Assembly: GCF_002127325.2 (NCBI RefSeq)
Contig: NC_035437.2
Coordinates: 171,929,378 to 171,993,377, forward strand
Reading direction: 5' to 3'
Source: Helianthus annuus
Taxonomy: Eukaryota; Streptophyta; Magnoliopsida; Asterales; Asteraceae
DNA: 64,000 bases
The position numbers and the translations under genes were made by a program. This document shows, one piece after another, positions 46,536 to 59,040 of this stretch (positions are counted from its first letter, which is position 1; every line of letters starts with the position of its first letter). A model generated the notes under the pieces. It searched no databases, was not told the origin of the DNA, and saw only the letters and a list, made by a program, of their open reading frames with translations.

Positions 46536-49500
46536 ATGGAAGTCGTAACATACACAGATCCAAACACCCACTCGCCACCGTGGCAAGAAATGTTCCGATC
46601 TGCTTCAACCCACAAACCCACCCCCACCCCTAACCCACCATCTCCGGCACCACCACCACCACCGCCAGCCGCCGAAGCTTCAATCTCCGGCGACCCTCAG
46701 GTGCGTCTGGCTCTATACATAGCTATGGCTCACGCCGGTTTTGCTTTCACATTTTTCATCTTTTTCGGCGTTTATAAACTTCTCGAACAATACCTCCGAC
46801 CAATTCTTTGGGCCGTACTATGTTCGATCCCTTTACGAGGTATCCAGCAAACCCTTGTGTCGTTCTGGTCTGAGCCTCTAGAATTAGGGCTTACTGAAAC
46901 TATACTAGCTATACCTGTATATATGTTCAGGGTTTTTATAGGTGCCCTTGTTGAAATCAGGGAGATTTTTTTCAAGATTGTTTGGAAAAGGAAGAAACAG
47001 GAGGTTATGAAGCGAAAACGGTCGAAATTTTCGGTTTTGTTAAGATGGTTGTTGTCGTTTTGGGTGTTTGTCATGGTTTATGAGCAGTTTGGTGGGTTTG
47101 GGGCTGTTTGTTTGTTGGTGTTAGGGTTTATGTTTACTTCTAAAACTGTGGATAGTACTATGATTTACGTTACGTCGTTTAGGCGAAAGAGTTTTAAGCG
47201 AAGCCCGTATTCCGGGTTTTTTACTAAGCCGGTGTTGAAGCGGCTCGAGACGATTGTTGCGATCGGGTTGATCGTCGGGATGATTGTTGGGATGATGAGT
47301 ATGGTTTTGTTTTTTTCGTATAAGGTTGGGATGGAGGGGAAAGATGTGGTTTTTACGGTTAAGTCTCACGTTGAGGAGAGTAATTACGCGGAGAAGATCG
47401 GTTTGAAACAATGGATGGATGAGAACGATGTGTCGGGTATGTTGGATCGATACACGACGCAGTTTTACGAGACCGTGTATGAACAGATCGATAGTTTGGC
47501 GATGCAGTATAACATGACGGAGTTCGTTGAAGAGATTAAGAATATAGTTTCGCCGCGGTTTACCAACACTTCGGCCCATTTGACCGCGTTGACTTTACCA
47601 AACCCGTATGCTGAAAAGATTCTAAATTTGAGAAGACGGGTCGTTAACCGGGAATGGGCCGAGATTTATCCCGAGATTAGTGGTTTGTTTAAAGAAGTTG
47701 TGATTAGTAGAGAAGATATCACTCAAAAAGCAAAAGCTATCGCTTTTCAAGGGAAAAACGTGCTGCAAAATGTGTTTGTTAGTAGTACGTCGATTATCGG
47801 TGGTAGTAGTAAGCTCGTTTTTGTGATTATCGGGTCGATCGTATCGGGGGCTGCTGGTGTTTTAAACTTTGTTTCACAAACGATGGTTTTCATATGGGTT
47901 TTGTACTCGCTTATAACGTCGGGTTCGGGTGGTGTTACCGAACAAGTTATGTGTATGCTCCCGATTTCACGATCGGCCCGGGCCCGCTGCGTTGATGTTC
48001 TTGATAAAGCTATTTCGGGTGTTCTTTTAGCGACGGTTGAGATTGCGTTCTTTCAAGGGTGTCTTACTTGGCTATTGTTTAGGTTGTTTGATATTCATTT
48101 TTTGTATATGTCTACTGGTCTTGCGATTATCAGCCCGTTTTTCCCGATAATTCCGTATTTTATTTCAACGATTCCCGTTGCAGTGGAATTGGTGCTTGAA
48201 GGTCAATATGTTGTTGCGGTTTGCTTATCGATTATTCATTTTGTTCTTATTGAATATGGTACGACTGAAATTCAAGAAGACATACCGGGCAATAGTGCTT
48301 ATCTCACTGGGCTTAGTATTATTGGTGGGGTCGCTTTGTTCCCGTCTGCAGTCGAGGTAAATTTACTAATATACCCCTTTGTTCCTTATTTGTTTACTTC
48401 TTGAGATACTTAAGGTGCCAAAATGAGCATATCGCGGTAGGTTGTGTAACATGCTAACATGTCAAAACGGATCCGTTTTGGCCTTTGTCCCAATTGCTGA
48501 GTGTTATCAGTTATGTGCCTTATGTCCAAGGCTTGATGCAAAACTACTATCTAGCCGGGGGTCGAAGCAGCCTCTCTATTCCTACGGGGGTAGAGGTAAG
48601 GCTGTCTACATCTTACCCTCCTCCTCAGACCATACCTTACCTTGCTATTGGTGGGATTTACTGAGTATGATGATGATGATTTTGTATTTGACCCGTTTAA
48701 CTTTAAATGGGTCATAATGGTCACCGACCCCTGATCGGATCCTGTAGAAATGGTAGTCGGTTAAGTCAAATTTGGGTTAATAAAAATGAAACGCGCCGAC
48801 TTGTTTACAAGTTACCCCAAATGGCAAAATATAACAATATATTCTTGTGTTCACAATTTCTAAAATCTTTTTTTTTACAAAAAATCTATGCACTTTTGAA
48901 ATTTTAATTATAGTTAGAGTTAATTACTGTTTTCGTCCCTGTGGTTTGTCAAAAATCACTATTTCAGCCCATTAGTTTAAAAATTGCGATTTCAGTCCCT
49001 GTGGTTTCACTTTCGTAACCATTTCAATCCATTATTCTGTTAAGTACAGGGACTGAAATGGTTACGAGGTGTAGGGGTGTTCATCGAATCGAATATCGAA
49101 TTTTCGAATTATTCGAATCGAATTGTTCGAATAATTTTTATTTTTCCTTGAATTCGTATTCGATTCGAATTCGATTAAAACCTATCGAATTCGAATCGAA
49201 TTCGTATTCGAATAAAAAACCCAATTCGTATTCGATTCGTATTCGATTAAAATTTCGAATTCGAATCAAATTCGAATAAATTCGATTTAATTCAGATTCT
49301 TTAAAACATGTAAAAAACTATAAAAATGAAACATAAATTTTAAAGCAGCCACAAAACACGATATCACATTAAAAAGTTTCAAATAAAGTACCACAAGTCT
49401 AAAATTCAAAACAAGAAGCCGGGAATAATCGCTCCACATTATAAGTTAATATTTTTATGTTTAGAAATCTATTGATAGATTTGTTAATTAGGTTTTACTT

Positions 49501-50440
49501 ATGGTCATGTAATGGGTAATTTTAATATTTGGAAAAAATTTAGAAAAGAATTTATAGTGTAGCTTAATAAAAGTTATATATTTATTATATATAAAAATAA
49601 TAAATATAAATGTATAATTTTTATTCGAATTTCGAATCGAAACGAATTTGAATTATAAATTCGTATTCGATTCGTATTCGATTTACTTGACTCGAATTGA
49701 ATCGAATTCGAATTCGAATTCTTATAATCGAAACGAATTCTTGATAATCGAATCAAATTTAAACGAATTTCGAATTTTTCGAATTCGAAACGAATCCTGA
49801 ACACCCCTAACGAGGTGGACTGAAATGGTTACGAAAGTGAAACCACAAGGACTGAAATCGCAATTTTTAAACTAATGGACTGAAATAGTGATTTTTGACA
49901 AACCACATGGAAGAAAACAGTAATTAACTCTTATAGTTAATATCTAGTGTATTAAGTATCTATGAAATCCAAAAAAGACATGGACAAAAAGCGTTGAAAT
50001 AGGGTTACAGTGCAACTGAATGGTGGTGGTGGCAATCGGTTCAGGTTGGGGGGCTTCATATAGCGCAACCCAAACCCGACCCGTATATGAACGGGTCAAA
50101 CAGTTAGGGCAGCTGTTGTAAATGCGATGCCGAGTTGAACTTGTAGTCTTTTAACTTTTTAAATCTGAACTTATAACAGGTTGGCCGGTTGAAAATGGGT
50201 TGACCAGGTCAACCCTGTCCTGACACTTGACCCATTTATCAAACAGTGTTATGTTATCTGTATTGACCCGCGTAGACTGAATCCTAACCTATTTATTGCA
50301 TGTTTTGCGAGTTCTAACTGTTGAATATGGTGACGCAGGGAGCGATAATGGGGCCGCTAATAACGACAGTTGTTATAGCTCTAAAGAATCTGTATGTAGA
50401 GTTTGTTTTGGATGAACAGGATAAAGCAGAAAAAGACTAA
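46536..50440 (+). CDS. TMEM245 / AI-2E-family membrane protein, two exons, 640 aa
   Basis: Exon 1 is 46536-48356 (607 codons) and exon 2 is 50339-50440 (33 codons and stop). The intron (GAG|GTAAAT...GACGCAG|GGA) is in phase 0. Reading on past the donor gives a false end (VNLLIYPF...), whereas exon 2 gives [20 protein letters not shown], the expected end of the family. The N-terminus is proline-rich (about residues 28-48). Hydrophobic segments lie near residues 57-100, 167-206, 243-268, 428-466 and 500-580, plus the last one spanning the exon junction ([19 protein letters not shown]). The family is the plant counterpart of human TMEM245 (C9orf5), related to bacterial AI-2E permeases; its transport substrate in plants is not established. 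The nearly 2-kb intron holds a SINE-like piece and two nested MITEs. The gene converges with CWC15. Confidence 0.92.
48490..48690 (+). mobile_element. SINE-like repeat in the TMEM245-like intron
   Basis: Contains TAGCCGGGGGTC, GCAGCCTCTCTATTCC, GGTAAGGCTGTCTACATC and an end GGGATTTACTGAGTATGATGATG. This is the sequence style of a plant SINE with a short-repeat tail. A related piece in opposite orientation lies at about 56060-56190. Confidence 0.55.
48917..49930. mobile_element. MULE-type foldback MITE 2, with a hAT-type MITE inside
   Basis: The ends are GAGTTAATTACTG and CAGTAATTAACTC. 9-bp duplication TTATAGTTA at 48908-48916 and 49931-49939. Without the inner insertion it is about 268 bp with arms of over 100 bp. 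It lies in the TMEM245-like intron. Confidence 0.9.
49072..49809. mobile_element. hAT-type MITE made of ATTCGAATCGAATTCG words (738 bp)
   Basis: The ends are TAGGGGTGTTCA and TGAACACCCCTA. Perfect 8-bp duplication ACGAGGTG at 49064-49071 and 49810-49817. The arms are low-complexity TTCGAA words and the centre is AT-rich. The open frames inside are by-products of the repeat. Confidence 0.92.
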
Positions 50441-51125
50441 AATGCCCTCCAGGTGGGAGGATTGTTTGTATTTGTATATTATTAGTAAATGCAGCTTGTT
50501 TGGGTTCATGAGTCATGAGACCCTACCCTTTAGAGGAATGGTGTTAAGTAGAGTGATTTTGTCAGGGTAAAAATTGTATGATTTCATTAGCAACTGTAGT
50601 ATGTTGATATTTCTTGGTTGTGTGTAAATTACTATGTAATTACAAGTTTGTAAAAATTTGTTGTGCGCTTGGGTGTTTGGTGTTATGTGTTATGTGTCGA
50701 TGTAGCGTAAATGCATTGACCAAGTCAAATTGATCCGGGTCAAAGTCAAACAGATCAAACAAGGTCTAGTTCTGTTTTGACTGTTACCCTTTCATATTTA
50801 GTTCCTACTTTTGAAAAGTTATACCTTATAGACTGACTGGTCAGACTGGGAACCAGAGGTATGACCGGTCCGGTTCACCCTATTGGACCGCTTTTGAGTC
50901 GAACCGGCCGGTTGAGCCGCGGATTTTTTAGGGGTTGGACCGGTTTTTTATTAATAATTTTCAATTTTAACTTATTTATTTTTATAATATTTACGACATT
51001 ATCCGGGTCCTATATTTGGTCCAACTGACTTGACCAGTGGACCAGTAAGGAGACCGGTTCGACGTCCGTTCCAGTTATGAAAACATTGGTTTCAACTGTT
51101 TACTCAGACTTTTAAGAAATTACGC
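50441..51125. other. 3' flank of the TMEM245-like gene and a possible MITE
   Basis: 50441-50780 is the probable 3' untranslated and downstream region. 50860-51080 holds opposed ACCGGTCC/GGACCGGTT-type words like a decayed inverted-repeat element. No clean ends or duplication were seen. Confidence 0.4.
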
Positions 51126-51300
51126 AATTCTTTTTTGAACAGAAAATTTGGATCATTGACGGACCACTGGACTACCATCGTGCCACGAGCAGAACAACCC
51201 GATTCATCTCCACTAGGCAATAAAACCTATACATCAATTCAGAAGGAAACCCAATAAATCTGAAAAAAAAAACCGTGTGGGAATCGAAAAGGAAACCCAA
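51126..51300 (-). mobile_element. SINE, minus orientation
   Basis: The reverse complement matches the 44015-44290 SINE (GCCTAGTGGAGATG, GTCCGTCNNTGATCCAAATTT, B-box-like TTTCGATTCCC). It lacks the 58-bp internal duplication. Confidence 0.65.
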
Positions 51301-51613
51301 CTCTTTCGCACTGCATCTACTTCATGCAACAACCGCGTCTCGACTAAACGCGTTTTTGACTGAATAGTTATAACCCTAAATGAGTTGATTTCTTCAACAC
51401 ACTATGCCCAATTATATGAAGGCAGGGAACTTGAAAAACAAATGTACATTATAACTGTTCAAGTAGAACCATTACAGAAAGAGGGTCAAATTCGATACAG
51501 TCAAACATGATCCAACCATAGTCAGAAACTGATACAACGAACCAGATCCATATGTTATGGAACCAGAAATTCTTGTACATTCTGTTTCCAATAATACCCA
51601 AAAAAAACTCGAT

Positions 51614-54600
51614 TTACTTCATGTATTTCTGAAGAAACTTGCGATGAAAGTCACTGCGAATGGTGTCGTTGATAAAACGCTTTGGAGCCTTGGTTTCCCC
51701 ACGAGCCTGGTTCTTGAAAACCACGTCATCATCCCACCTGTGATATTTGATCGGGCGTCAAGCAGCAGAAAGGTTACACATCAATAAAGGGTGACACAAT
51801 TGGTAGAACGGGTAACATTTTGGTACATGTGATGGGCCCGGTTGACCCAAAACACTTGTCCAAAACCTTTCTAGTGTTTTTGTAAGTTCATGACATTTTA
51901 AAATTTATAAAATTTCATTGATATCATATTCATATATTTTATTTACCCTTCAAAACAGTAACTTACCCACTCCATAATAAATATAATAACTCAGTTACTT
52001 GTAAAGTGGTAAGTTATAAAAGTTTGTTTAGGAGTGAAATGCCATTTTAGTCCCTGTGGTTTGGACCATTTTGCCAGTTTAGTCCAAAGGTTTCATTTTA
52101 CGCATGTGGGTCCAAAAAGGTTTCACCATTGCCATTTTAGTCCACTGGGTTAACTTCATGAGTTTTTTCTGTTAACTAGAAGGGCAATTCGGTCATTTTA
52201 TATGGTCGAATTGCCCTTCTATTTAACAGAATTACATATAAAACGACCGAATTGCCCTTCTCGTTAACAAAAAATGGATGAAGTTAACCCAGTGGACTAA
52301 AATGGCAATGGTGAAACCTTTTTGGACCCAATTCGGCCATATAAATGACCGAATTGCCCTTCTCGTTAACAGAAAAAATGCATGAAGTTAACCCAGTGGA
52401 CTAAAATGGCAACGGTGAAACCTTTTTGGACCCACATGCGAAAAATGAAACATTTGGACTAAACTGGCAAAATGGCCCAAACCACAGGGACTAAAATGGC
52501 ATTTAACTCTTTGTTTAGTTAAATAAACAAGTAGATATACATATCACCATGAATCATCTTTTATAAGACAATGCATTGTGATAAGTAGCCGAGTTTATTT
52601 GATATAACATATGGAATGAAGGGTAAGTTAGGTATCTTTGGTGTTGTATTGTGGTAATTTCGAAATTGGAAAATATGATATCATGAATTCTAGAAATAAA
52701 AAATATAAACTTTTAAACTTTTAGAACAGTGTATATGAAAAAAAAAATGTTTTTTGAATAAAAATAGTAATATAATGTAAATGGGTTATCTGGGCAGTTA
52801 TAATACATTTTTTGGCGGCTTTCACTATTTCAGCCCTTTCACTTTATATCAATTCTTTTTATTTACTTATTTGACCCATAAGAGATAACAAATAACCCAA
52901 AATTACCCATGCACAAGTAAACGGGTTGAAATAGCTACCTGTACAAGTGAACATAGATAGATATGGCAACTAACCTTCGTTTTACATTAAAGGATGTTGC
53001 GTTATTAAGCAACGGGTTTCCTCGTATTGTCTCCGCCTCTTTAAGTTTAAGCTCCTCTTCTCGCTCTTGACGTTCCTGTAAAAATGGCCTTTTTATTATT
53101 CCAACCCAGGCAGCCCTCAACTAAGATACATAACAATGTTAAGCCCAAAACAACCAGGCCAAGTTGACCCACAAACACTTTCTGACATTTTGTCCGTTTG
53201 TTTTGTAACTAATGTAAGATTTTAATGGACACAGCCCTTAAGAGTTATGGTTAACAACTGACTTACATGCCATTTTAGGTGATTAGTCGTTGACGTTTAA
53301 CAAGTAGCTGATAAATCACCACTTTTTAGATGTTAGTGATGGTTGCTTTTTTGACCAACATATTTACATCGATCGTTACCATGGCCCTAAATGCCATGTT
53401 AATCGAAACCCATAATTAATGTTAATTATGACTTATAAAAAAATAGCATCAGAACAATAATCCAAATCTATGAAAAAAAGAGTAAATTGCCATTTTAGTC
53501 CTTGTGGTTTGGGCCATTTTGCCAGTTTAGTCCAAAGGTTTCATTTTTAACATCTGGATCCAAAAAGGTTTCATCGTTGCCATTTTGGTCCAACTGACTT
53601 AACTCCATCCATATCTGCTAAAGCTGCCAAGGGCATTTTTGTCATTTCATTTTGGTCCAACTGACTTAACTCCATCCATATCTTACAAAAATGCCCTTGG
53701 CAGCTTTAACAGATATGGATGGAGTTAAGTCAGTTGGACCAAAATGGCAACGATGAAACCTTTTTGGATCCAGATGTTAAAAATGAAACCTTTGGACTAA
53801 ACTGGCAAAATGACCCAAACCACAGGGACTAAAATGGCAATTAACTCATGAAAAAAATTTAGAAAGATGCCTGCATTAAGAATAGGTCTTGAAGAATTTT
53901 GAAGTTTCAACCTGTTTGACCTGTTATACCGACTTGACATGTTCCCCTTTTAGGCTTTAGCTAATTTTTTTTTTCCAAATTCGACACAAACAAAAAAAAA
54001 CAACCCATCCAAAGTTAAAAAAAAAAATTTAAAGAAAACTCACTTGGCGGCGTTTCTCCTCGGCTCTTTCCTTCCTTATTAATTCAAGCTCTGCCATAAG
54101 TGCTTCTTCGTCATCCTCATCGTCGTCATCTTCATCACTAACCACAAAAAAAGTCAGAAATATTAGAATATCAGGGTCGTTAAATACTTAAATTAACTCA
54201 AAGATTCAGTCAGATTTTCTTAAATATATTAAAAATTACAGCATTACTCCTAAACCACATCACATGTCAAACCAATATAATGTACAAACAAATTTTATAC
54301 ATGAAGATAGCATGGATAAATCGAACTGTGAATAAAATTACTATAAACAGATTATAAGGAGACTGAACAGACGACCAATAACAAATCAGATAATTGGATG
54401 TTAAAAAATGATCAATTCTAGGGGTGACCGTGACAGTTATGCAACATTAACTAAAATGTGTTGCTGATTCGTATATTTTGTCCCTTATGTGCCACAAGGG
54501 TAAAGTAAAACAACGTTCAGCTAAAAAGACAGCTTAAACGGGTCAAAAATTGTCTAAACTGTATTTTCAATCTCCTAGAACAATATAATTTTTATAAGCA

Positions 54601-57088
54601 TGTTCAACACAAAGTTATAAACTGTGAACAAAACGTGTCTCAACCCTCGGTTCTACCCCCTCTTAACTTGTACCCTTGGTTTAAAAAAGCGCGAAGCGCT
54701 CCGAAGCGTTTTGGTTCCAAAAGCTTTAAGCGAAGCTTCAAGCGCGAAGCGAGAGCTTCACGTATACGAAGCGCTCAAAATTAAAAAAAAATATATATAT
54801 ATATTGTACACATCAATATGACCTATTCTACTTGTTAATCAATAACAAACACAAAAACATGATTAAAAAACACACTTAACACATAAAAAACATAGTTAAA
54901 ACATAAATTAAAGTCGAAACACACTTAGCGTAAAGAAACAGGCCTCATTTAACCCTATTTAAAGACTGTTAGGCTTAAAAAATGGCCCAAATGTGACCTG
55001 ATTGGGCTGAAGCGTCGCTTCAAACCATCATCGCTTCGCACTTAAAGCTCGCTTCACAGCGCTTCACGTAATGTAACGCTTCAGACCAAAAAAAGCGATG
55101 TTTCCAGCGCTTCACGCTTAAAGCTCGCTTTAAGCGCGCTTGTTTAAACACAGCTTGTACCAAAAAACTGCCTGTTTCAACGTGTTACTCAACCTACCCA
55201 CTTTTCCACCTCTAGTTAATCAACTAACACACTAGTGTTATGTCATGCATTTTAATGATAAAAATAACCCAAACTGTATTAAAAAAAAAAAAAAAGTAGA
55301 TACCTGTCATCATCACTTTTATCATCCTCGTCAGCATCATCAGCATCTGCACTGCGCGGAAAGATTCGATCCTCGACTTCTCTCTTTGACCCTATATCAA
55401 AAATAGTTTACTCTTTAGATTTAAATTTAGCACACATGACTATACATCGATAAACTATATACAATCAGTAAAGATATAATGTCCAGTTATTATGTGTAAT
55501 ATCAACCTTCTAGTAGATGATAACCACCCTTCCTACGATCTCTGTCCTCTGCAATTATACCATGAACAATCAGTTAAAAAAAGGTCAGCTGTTTGCACAC
55601 GCCACATCAAAATTACAAAGAAAGATCAAATATAAGTTTAATTACCGTTATAACCCTTGTCTTTAGATGAGAAATGCCTCCGCTCGCGCTCCTCTAACTC
55701 CTCTTTAAGGTCTCTCCTTTCTAGTTCTTCCTGTGTATCTTGACCCTCCTTTCTGTAGCAACCAATACCAAATCATAAAATAAACAAATATGGCAACAGC
55801 GTAAACACAGCATTTAACTAAACAAAAATCACACCATCATAGTATGTAAGTGTTAATAATTAACTCTTTAGATGAGAATAAAGATCAAAGATTATGGGTG
55901 ACCTTTTTATACCGTACAAAAGAGGTTTTTAAGCCGTGGGTCTCATTGAGAGCAGCCTCTCTATCTCATAATATAGAGGAATCATACACGGCACGTTTGT
56001 TTGTTCGTCTGTCAACAACCTTATAGAATTTTACTCTACCAAGTAGGATTCCTTACTTACAACAACCATACCCAGTAAATCTCACAAATAGCAGAACTAT
56101 TGGTAGGGTCTGGGGGAGGTGGGATGTAGGCAAACCTTCCCTCTATCCTAAGAATAGAGAGGCTGCTTCCTGAGAGACCCCCGGCTCCAAAACAACCAAC
56201 AGGCAGATAGACGAAAGATAGATAAGTAAATAGCGTAGCAGTAGTCAGATAAATCATCAGCAAGCAACATATATGCATAGATACAAGAAAATCATCATAT
56301 GTTGGTCTACCTAAAGTGTAAAAGAAATCTACCCCCCCCCCCAAGGCAAAGCTAGGACACGTCTATACCCTCACCTACAAGTCCTTAACCTTAATCCTAA
56401 GTCTCCACGAACTCCTATCCTGAACCATGTCCTTAACCTTACTTACAAATACAAACTTTTTCATGTGGTTGATCACGGCACACATTCATGTAAATCACAG
56501 TAAACTTAGATCGATAAACCATGGACGAGAGTTCTTTCACTCTCTTCAATTCTTTCTCCCCTAGGGTTTCCGACCCTGTCTTGACATTCATCAGTTCTAA
56601 CTTTACTATAAATTTTTCCAGAAAAAAAAAACTTCTTTTACAATCTTTGTTTTGAACACAACTTAGAAAAAAAAAAAAAAAAAAAAGCCAATAACACCGC
56701 ATAAGCCACCGACAAGTAGTATCTCATATGTTGCAACTAGAACAAGTACAATTCATGACTCTAAAGTCTAAACATCCTTCATAGCAGTCTATTAAACCTA
56801 GGTTATTGAATGTATGCTCTACGATCAATCTCGATTCCGTAATATCAACTTAAATCTACCTTTAAAGTTTACCGTACCCATATTCACATGCTATAACTAT
56901 AATACAACAACATAATACCAAAATTTAACTAAGTAATACATAAAAAAGTAACCTAACCTGGGCTTGAGGGTTGTGTGAGAAGCAATATCCCTGGAAGAAT
57001 ACTTCTGCGAAGGCCCAAAAATACGTGTTCCACCTTGTTCGTTACCGCCTTTAGCCGGTGCCCATGTAGGTCTAGCAGCAGTCGTCAT
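51614..57088 (-). CDS. CWC15: Spliceosome-associated protein CWC15, seven exons, 228 aa
   Basis: Exons on the minus strand: 57088-56958, 55752-55646, 55548-55507, 55391-55304, 54137-54044, 53075-52975 and 51737-51614. All introns are GT-AG and all phases agree; the total is 687 nt. The N-terminus [20 protein letters not shown] and the block up to [13 protein letters not shown] are the family signature. A charged middle ([20 protein letters not shown]) and an acidic stretch ([12 protein letters not shown]) follow. The C-terminal blocks are [22 protein letters not shown] and the end [14 protein letters not shown]15/Cwf15 is a nuclear component of the Prp19-associated spliceosome complex needed for pre-mRNA splicing. 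The length is usual for the family. Introns 1, 4, 5 and 6 are 1-1.2 kb; three of them (4, 5 and 6) contain MITEs and the first a SINE-like piece. The exons themselves are undamaged. Confidence 0.95.
52032..52509. mobile_element. MULE-type foldback MITE 3 (478 bp), CWC15 intron 6
   Basis: The ends are GAGTGAAATGCCATTTTAG and CTAAAATGGCATTTAACTC. 9-bp duplication TTTGTTTAG at 52023-52031 and 52510-52518. The right half repeats the arm block twice, so the element is longer than its relatives. Confidence 0.92.
53480..53847. mobile_element. MULE-type foldback MITE 4 (368 bp), CWC15 intron 5
   Basis: The ends are GAGTAAATTGCCATTTTAG and CTAAAATGGCAATTAACTC. Duplication ATGAAAAAAA (53470-53479 and 53848-53857), 9 or 10 bp because of the A run. 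The arms are nearly full length. Confidence 0.9.
54675..55153. mobile_element. hAT-type MITE rich in GCGAAGC/GCTTCGC words (479 bp), CWC15 intron 4
   Basis: The ends are CTTGGTTTAAAAAAGCGCG and, inverted, CTGTGTTTAAACAAGCGCG. Perfect 8-bp duplication CTTGTACC at 54667-54674 and 55154-55161. Confidence 0.88.
55930..56190 (-). mobile_element. SINE-like repeats in CWC15 intron 1
   Basis: The reverse complement contains ATTTACTGGGTATGGTTG and GCAGCCTCTCTATTC blocks shared with 48490-48690. Borders are not clear. Confidence 0.5.
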
Positions 57089-58283
57089 ATTTCCTTACAA
57101 CTCACCTGCAGATTCAATTATTATTCAAATCCCGAACAAAATCGATCACTGTATAGGTTGTATTGAAACCCTAAAACAGATAATCTAATAAAATACCTAA
57201 TTGGCTAATTGTAACTTGAAATTGAGAGATGGATTAATGAAACCTGGATGAGATATCGAATTAACGGTGATTGGATTGAAGAACAGGTTGAAAAGTGAGA
57301 GATTTTGAAGTTAGGGTTTACCTTTTGGGTGATGATGATTGTGTTGGTAGACGGAAGAACGAGAGGAATAGAGAGATCCGGACTTATGATGTGGTTAAAG
57401 GTTTTGTATATGTATTTTTTGTTTGAACGGAAAACGAATCCTTCAAATATGCTTCTGGCGAAATTCATCATACACTGTCTTTAAATCGGGCCAAAGCCCG
57501 TGAACACTCATCTGAATGCACGACAGCACGGTGAGATAAAACTCGCTCAGTTTCAGGATAGAACTAACGATCGTCGTCTACTCATCTAGTCTCCTGTCAT
57601 TATTGTTTAATAGATGAAAGTTTCATAAACACCCTCCTTTTCTTATTTTTGTTCATTATTGGTAGAAAGTTTGGTTTTGTACGTATGAACCACCACCAAA
57701 GTTTGGTTTTATATTTGACGAAAAACTTCATTCACAATCATGTAAAAACAGCTAGTGGGATTTCAATCTTTCATCACGTAGTGTGGCAGGAATTCGGTCA
57801 GTTTTTGCTTGGTTTGTTACATTACCGGCATTTGTTTATAGCAGCAGAAAGAGAAAACCTAAAAAAATAAGGCGTGATATACCCAAAATGATATCGACAC
57901 GTATTTTATCTCGGTCGAAAACCATAAATTAAATATTGATTCCAATAATATTGATGTTGGTATGGTGGTACCGATATTATTCAGTTAGAATCAGTTTGGT
58001 TTGTCACGTTATCGGCTCTCAATACCCAGGTTTCAGGTATGGAACCGGTTCAAGGTATAGTCAGGTACCACTTAGACCGGGTATTGAAGAACTGGTTCCA
58101 GCAGCTAGCCTGAAAAATCATAACTAGTGTACTTGTTTCCGGCTCAGGTATGGAGCTAGTTATTCAATAACTAGGTAAAGGAACTGGGTATAAAAAGAAC
58201 CATGTTTGTGGGTATTGAAAAAAACCCGGTGTGGGCTGCTGTTTTCTTAAGTTTTTTACTACATTTCTTTTGTGAAAAAAAGG
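57089..58283. other. CWC15 upstream region and unclassified repeat-like sequence
   Basis: 57089-57480 holds the probable 5' untranslated region and promoter of CWC15; AAACCCTAA-type leader words and a possible leader splice donor are present in minus orientation. 57640-57870 has a short frame that I do not recognise. 57940-58250 is rich in GGTACC/ACCGGTT words, like a decayed element resumed at 58790-59030. Confidence 0.4.
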
Positions 58284-58640
58284 TTATTGGATTTACTCAC
58301 CCTTAACTATGGGCTATTGACCACTGACACCCTCAACTGTCACTTTAACGTCCATCACCCCGAACTTAACACTTAGTGTGTTCTGTCACCACGTTGTTAA
58401 CTGATCACTAACTTTTGATGTTGTTTTTATACTTTTTGGGGTGTCATAGGGATCTTATGAAGGTTTTAGGGATCTTTGGACACCCCCAAAGTATAGTAAC
58501 AAGCTCAAAAGTTAGTGATCAGTTAACGACGTAGTGACAGAACAAACCAAGTGTTAAGTTGGGGGTGGCAGACGTCAAAGTGATAGTTGCGGGTAACAAC
58601 GGCTAATAACCAATAGATAGGGGTGATAAAATCCAATAAC
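58284..58640. mobile_element. Foldback MITE 5 (about 357 bp)
   Basis: The ends are GTTATTGGATTT and AAATCCAATAAC, with arms of over 80 bp (CACCCTTAACTATGGGC... versus ...CCAATAGATAGGGGTG, diverged). The flanks are A runs, so the duplication size cannot be read. Confidence 0.7.
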
Positions 58641-59040
58641 AAAAAAAACCATAAAAATCGTTATGTAACATTCAAACAAGTAGAATAAAAACACATACAT
58701 ATTAGAAACTTGAAATATTACAAACGCCTACACCTAACATTTTAAAACATAAATACATAGAAAAAACATAAATAAAAACGTAGATAGTTCCGGGCATTAA
58801 AAAAATGGGTACGGGTACAAACCGTTTCCGAGTATTAAAAAATCAGGTACAAATCAGGTCCAGTTTTGGATATGGTTTTTTGCATATTATAAATCCAAAA
58901 CCTATACGTAACCGGTGGGTAGAGTCCGGTACGGTTCCGGGTAAAAAAGACCTGATTATATTTATACCTGGCTCGGTTTTTTCTGGTTTCGGGTTTTTTT
59001 TTTCCGGCACCTATAGGCTCTAATCTATAAGGCTCCGATC

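Noticed and set aside
48357..48404. Direct read-through end of the TMEM245-like exon 1 as the true C-terminus
   Set aside because: A consensus donor lies at 48357, and the family C-terminus is found in phase at 50339-50440.
49058..49279. Frame rich in Ser-Tyr-Ser-Ile-Arg repeats as a gene
   Set aside because: By-product of ATTCGAATCG words in a MITE arm.
54624..54821. Frame over the start of the intron-4 MITE of CWC15 as an exon
   Set aside because: It straddles the MITE border and does not fit the CWC15 protein or its splice phases.
56057..56344. Minus-strand 95-codon frame in CWC15 intron 1 as a gene
   Set aside because: Falls in SINE-like sequence and a C run; no domain.
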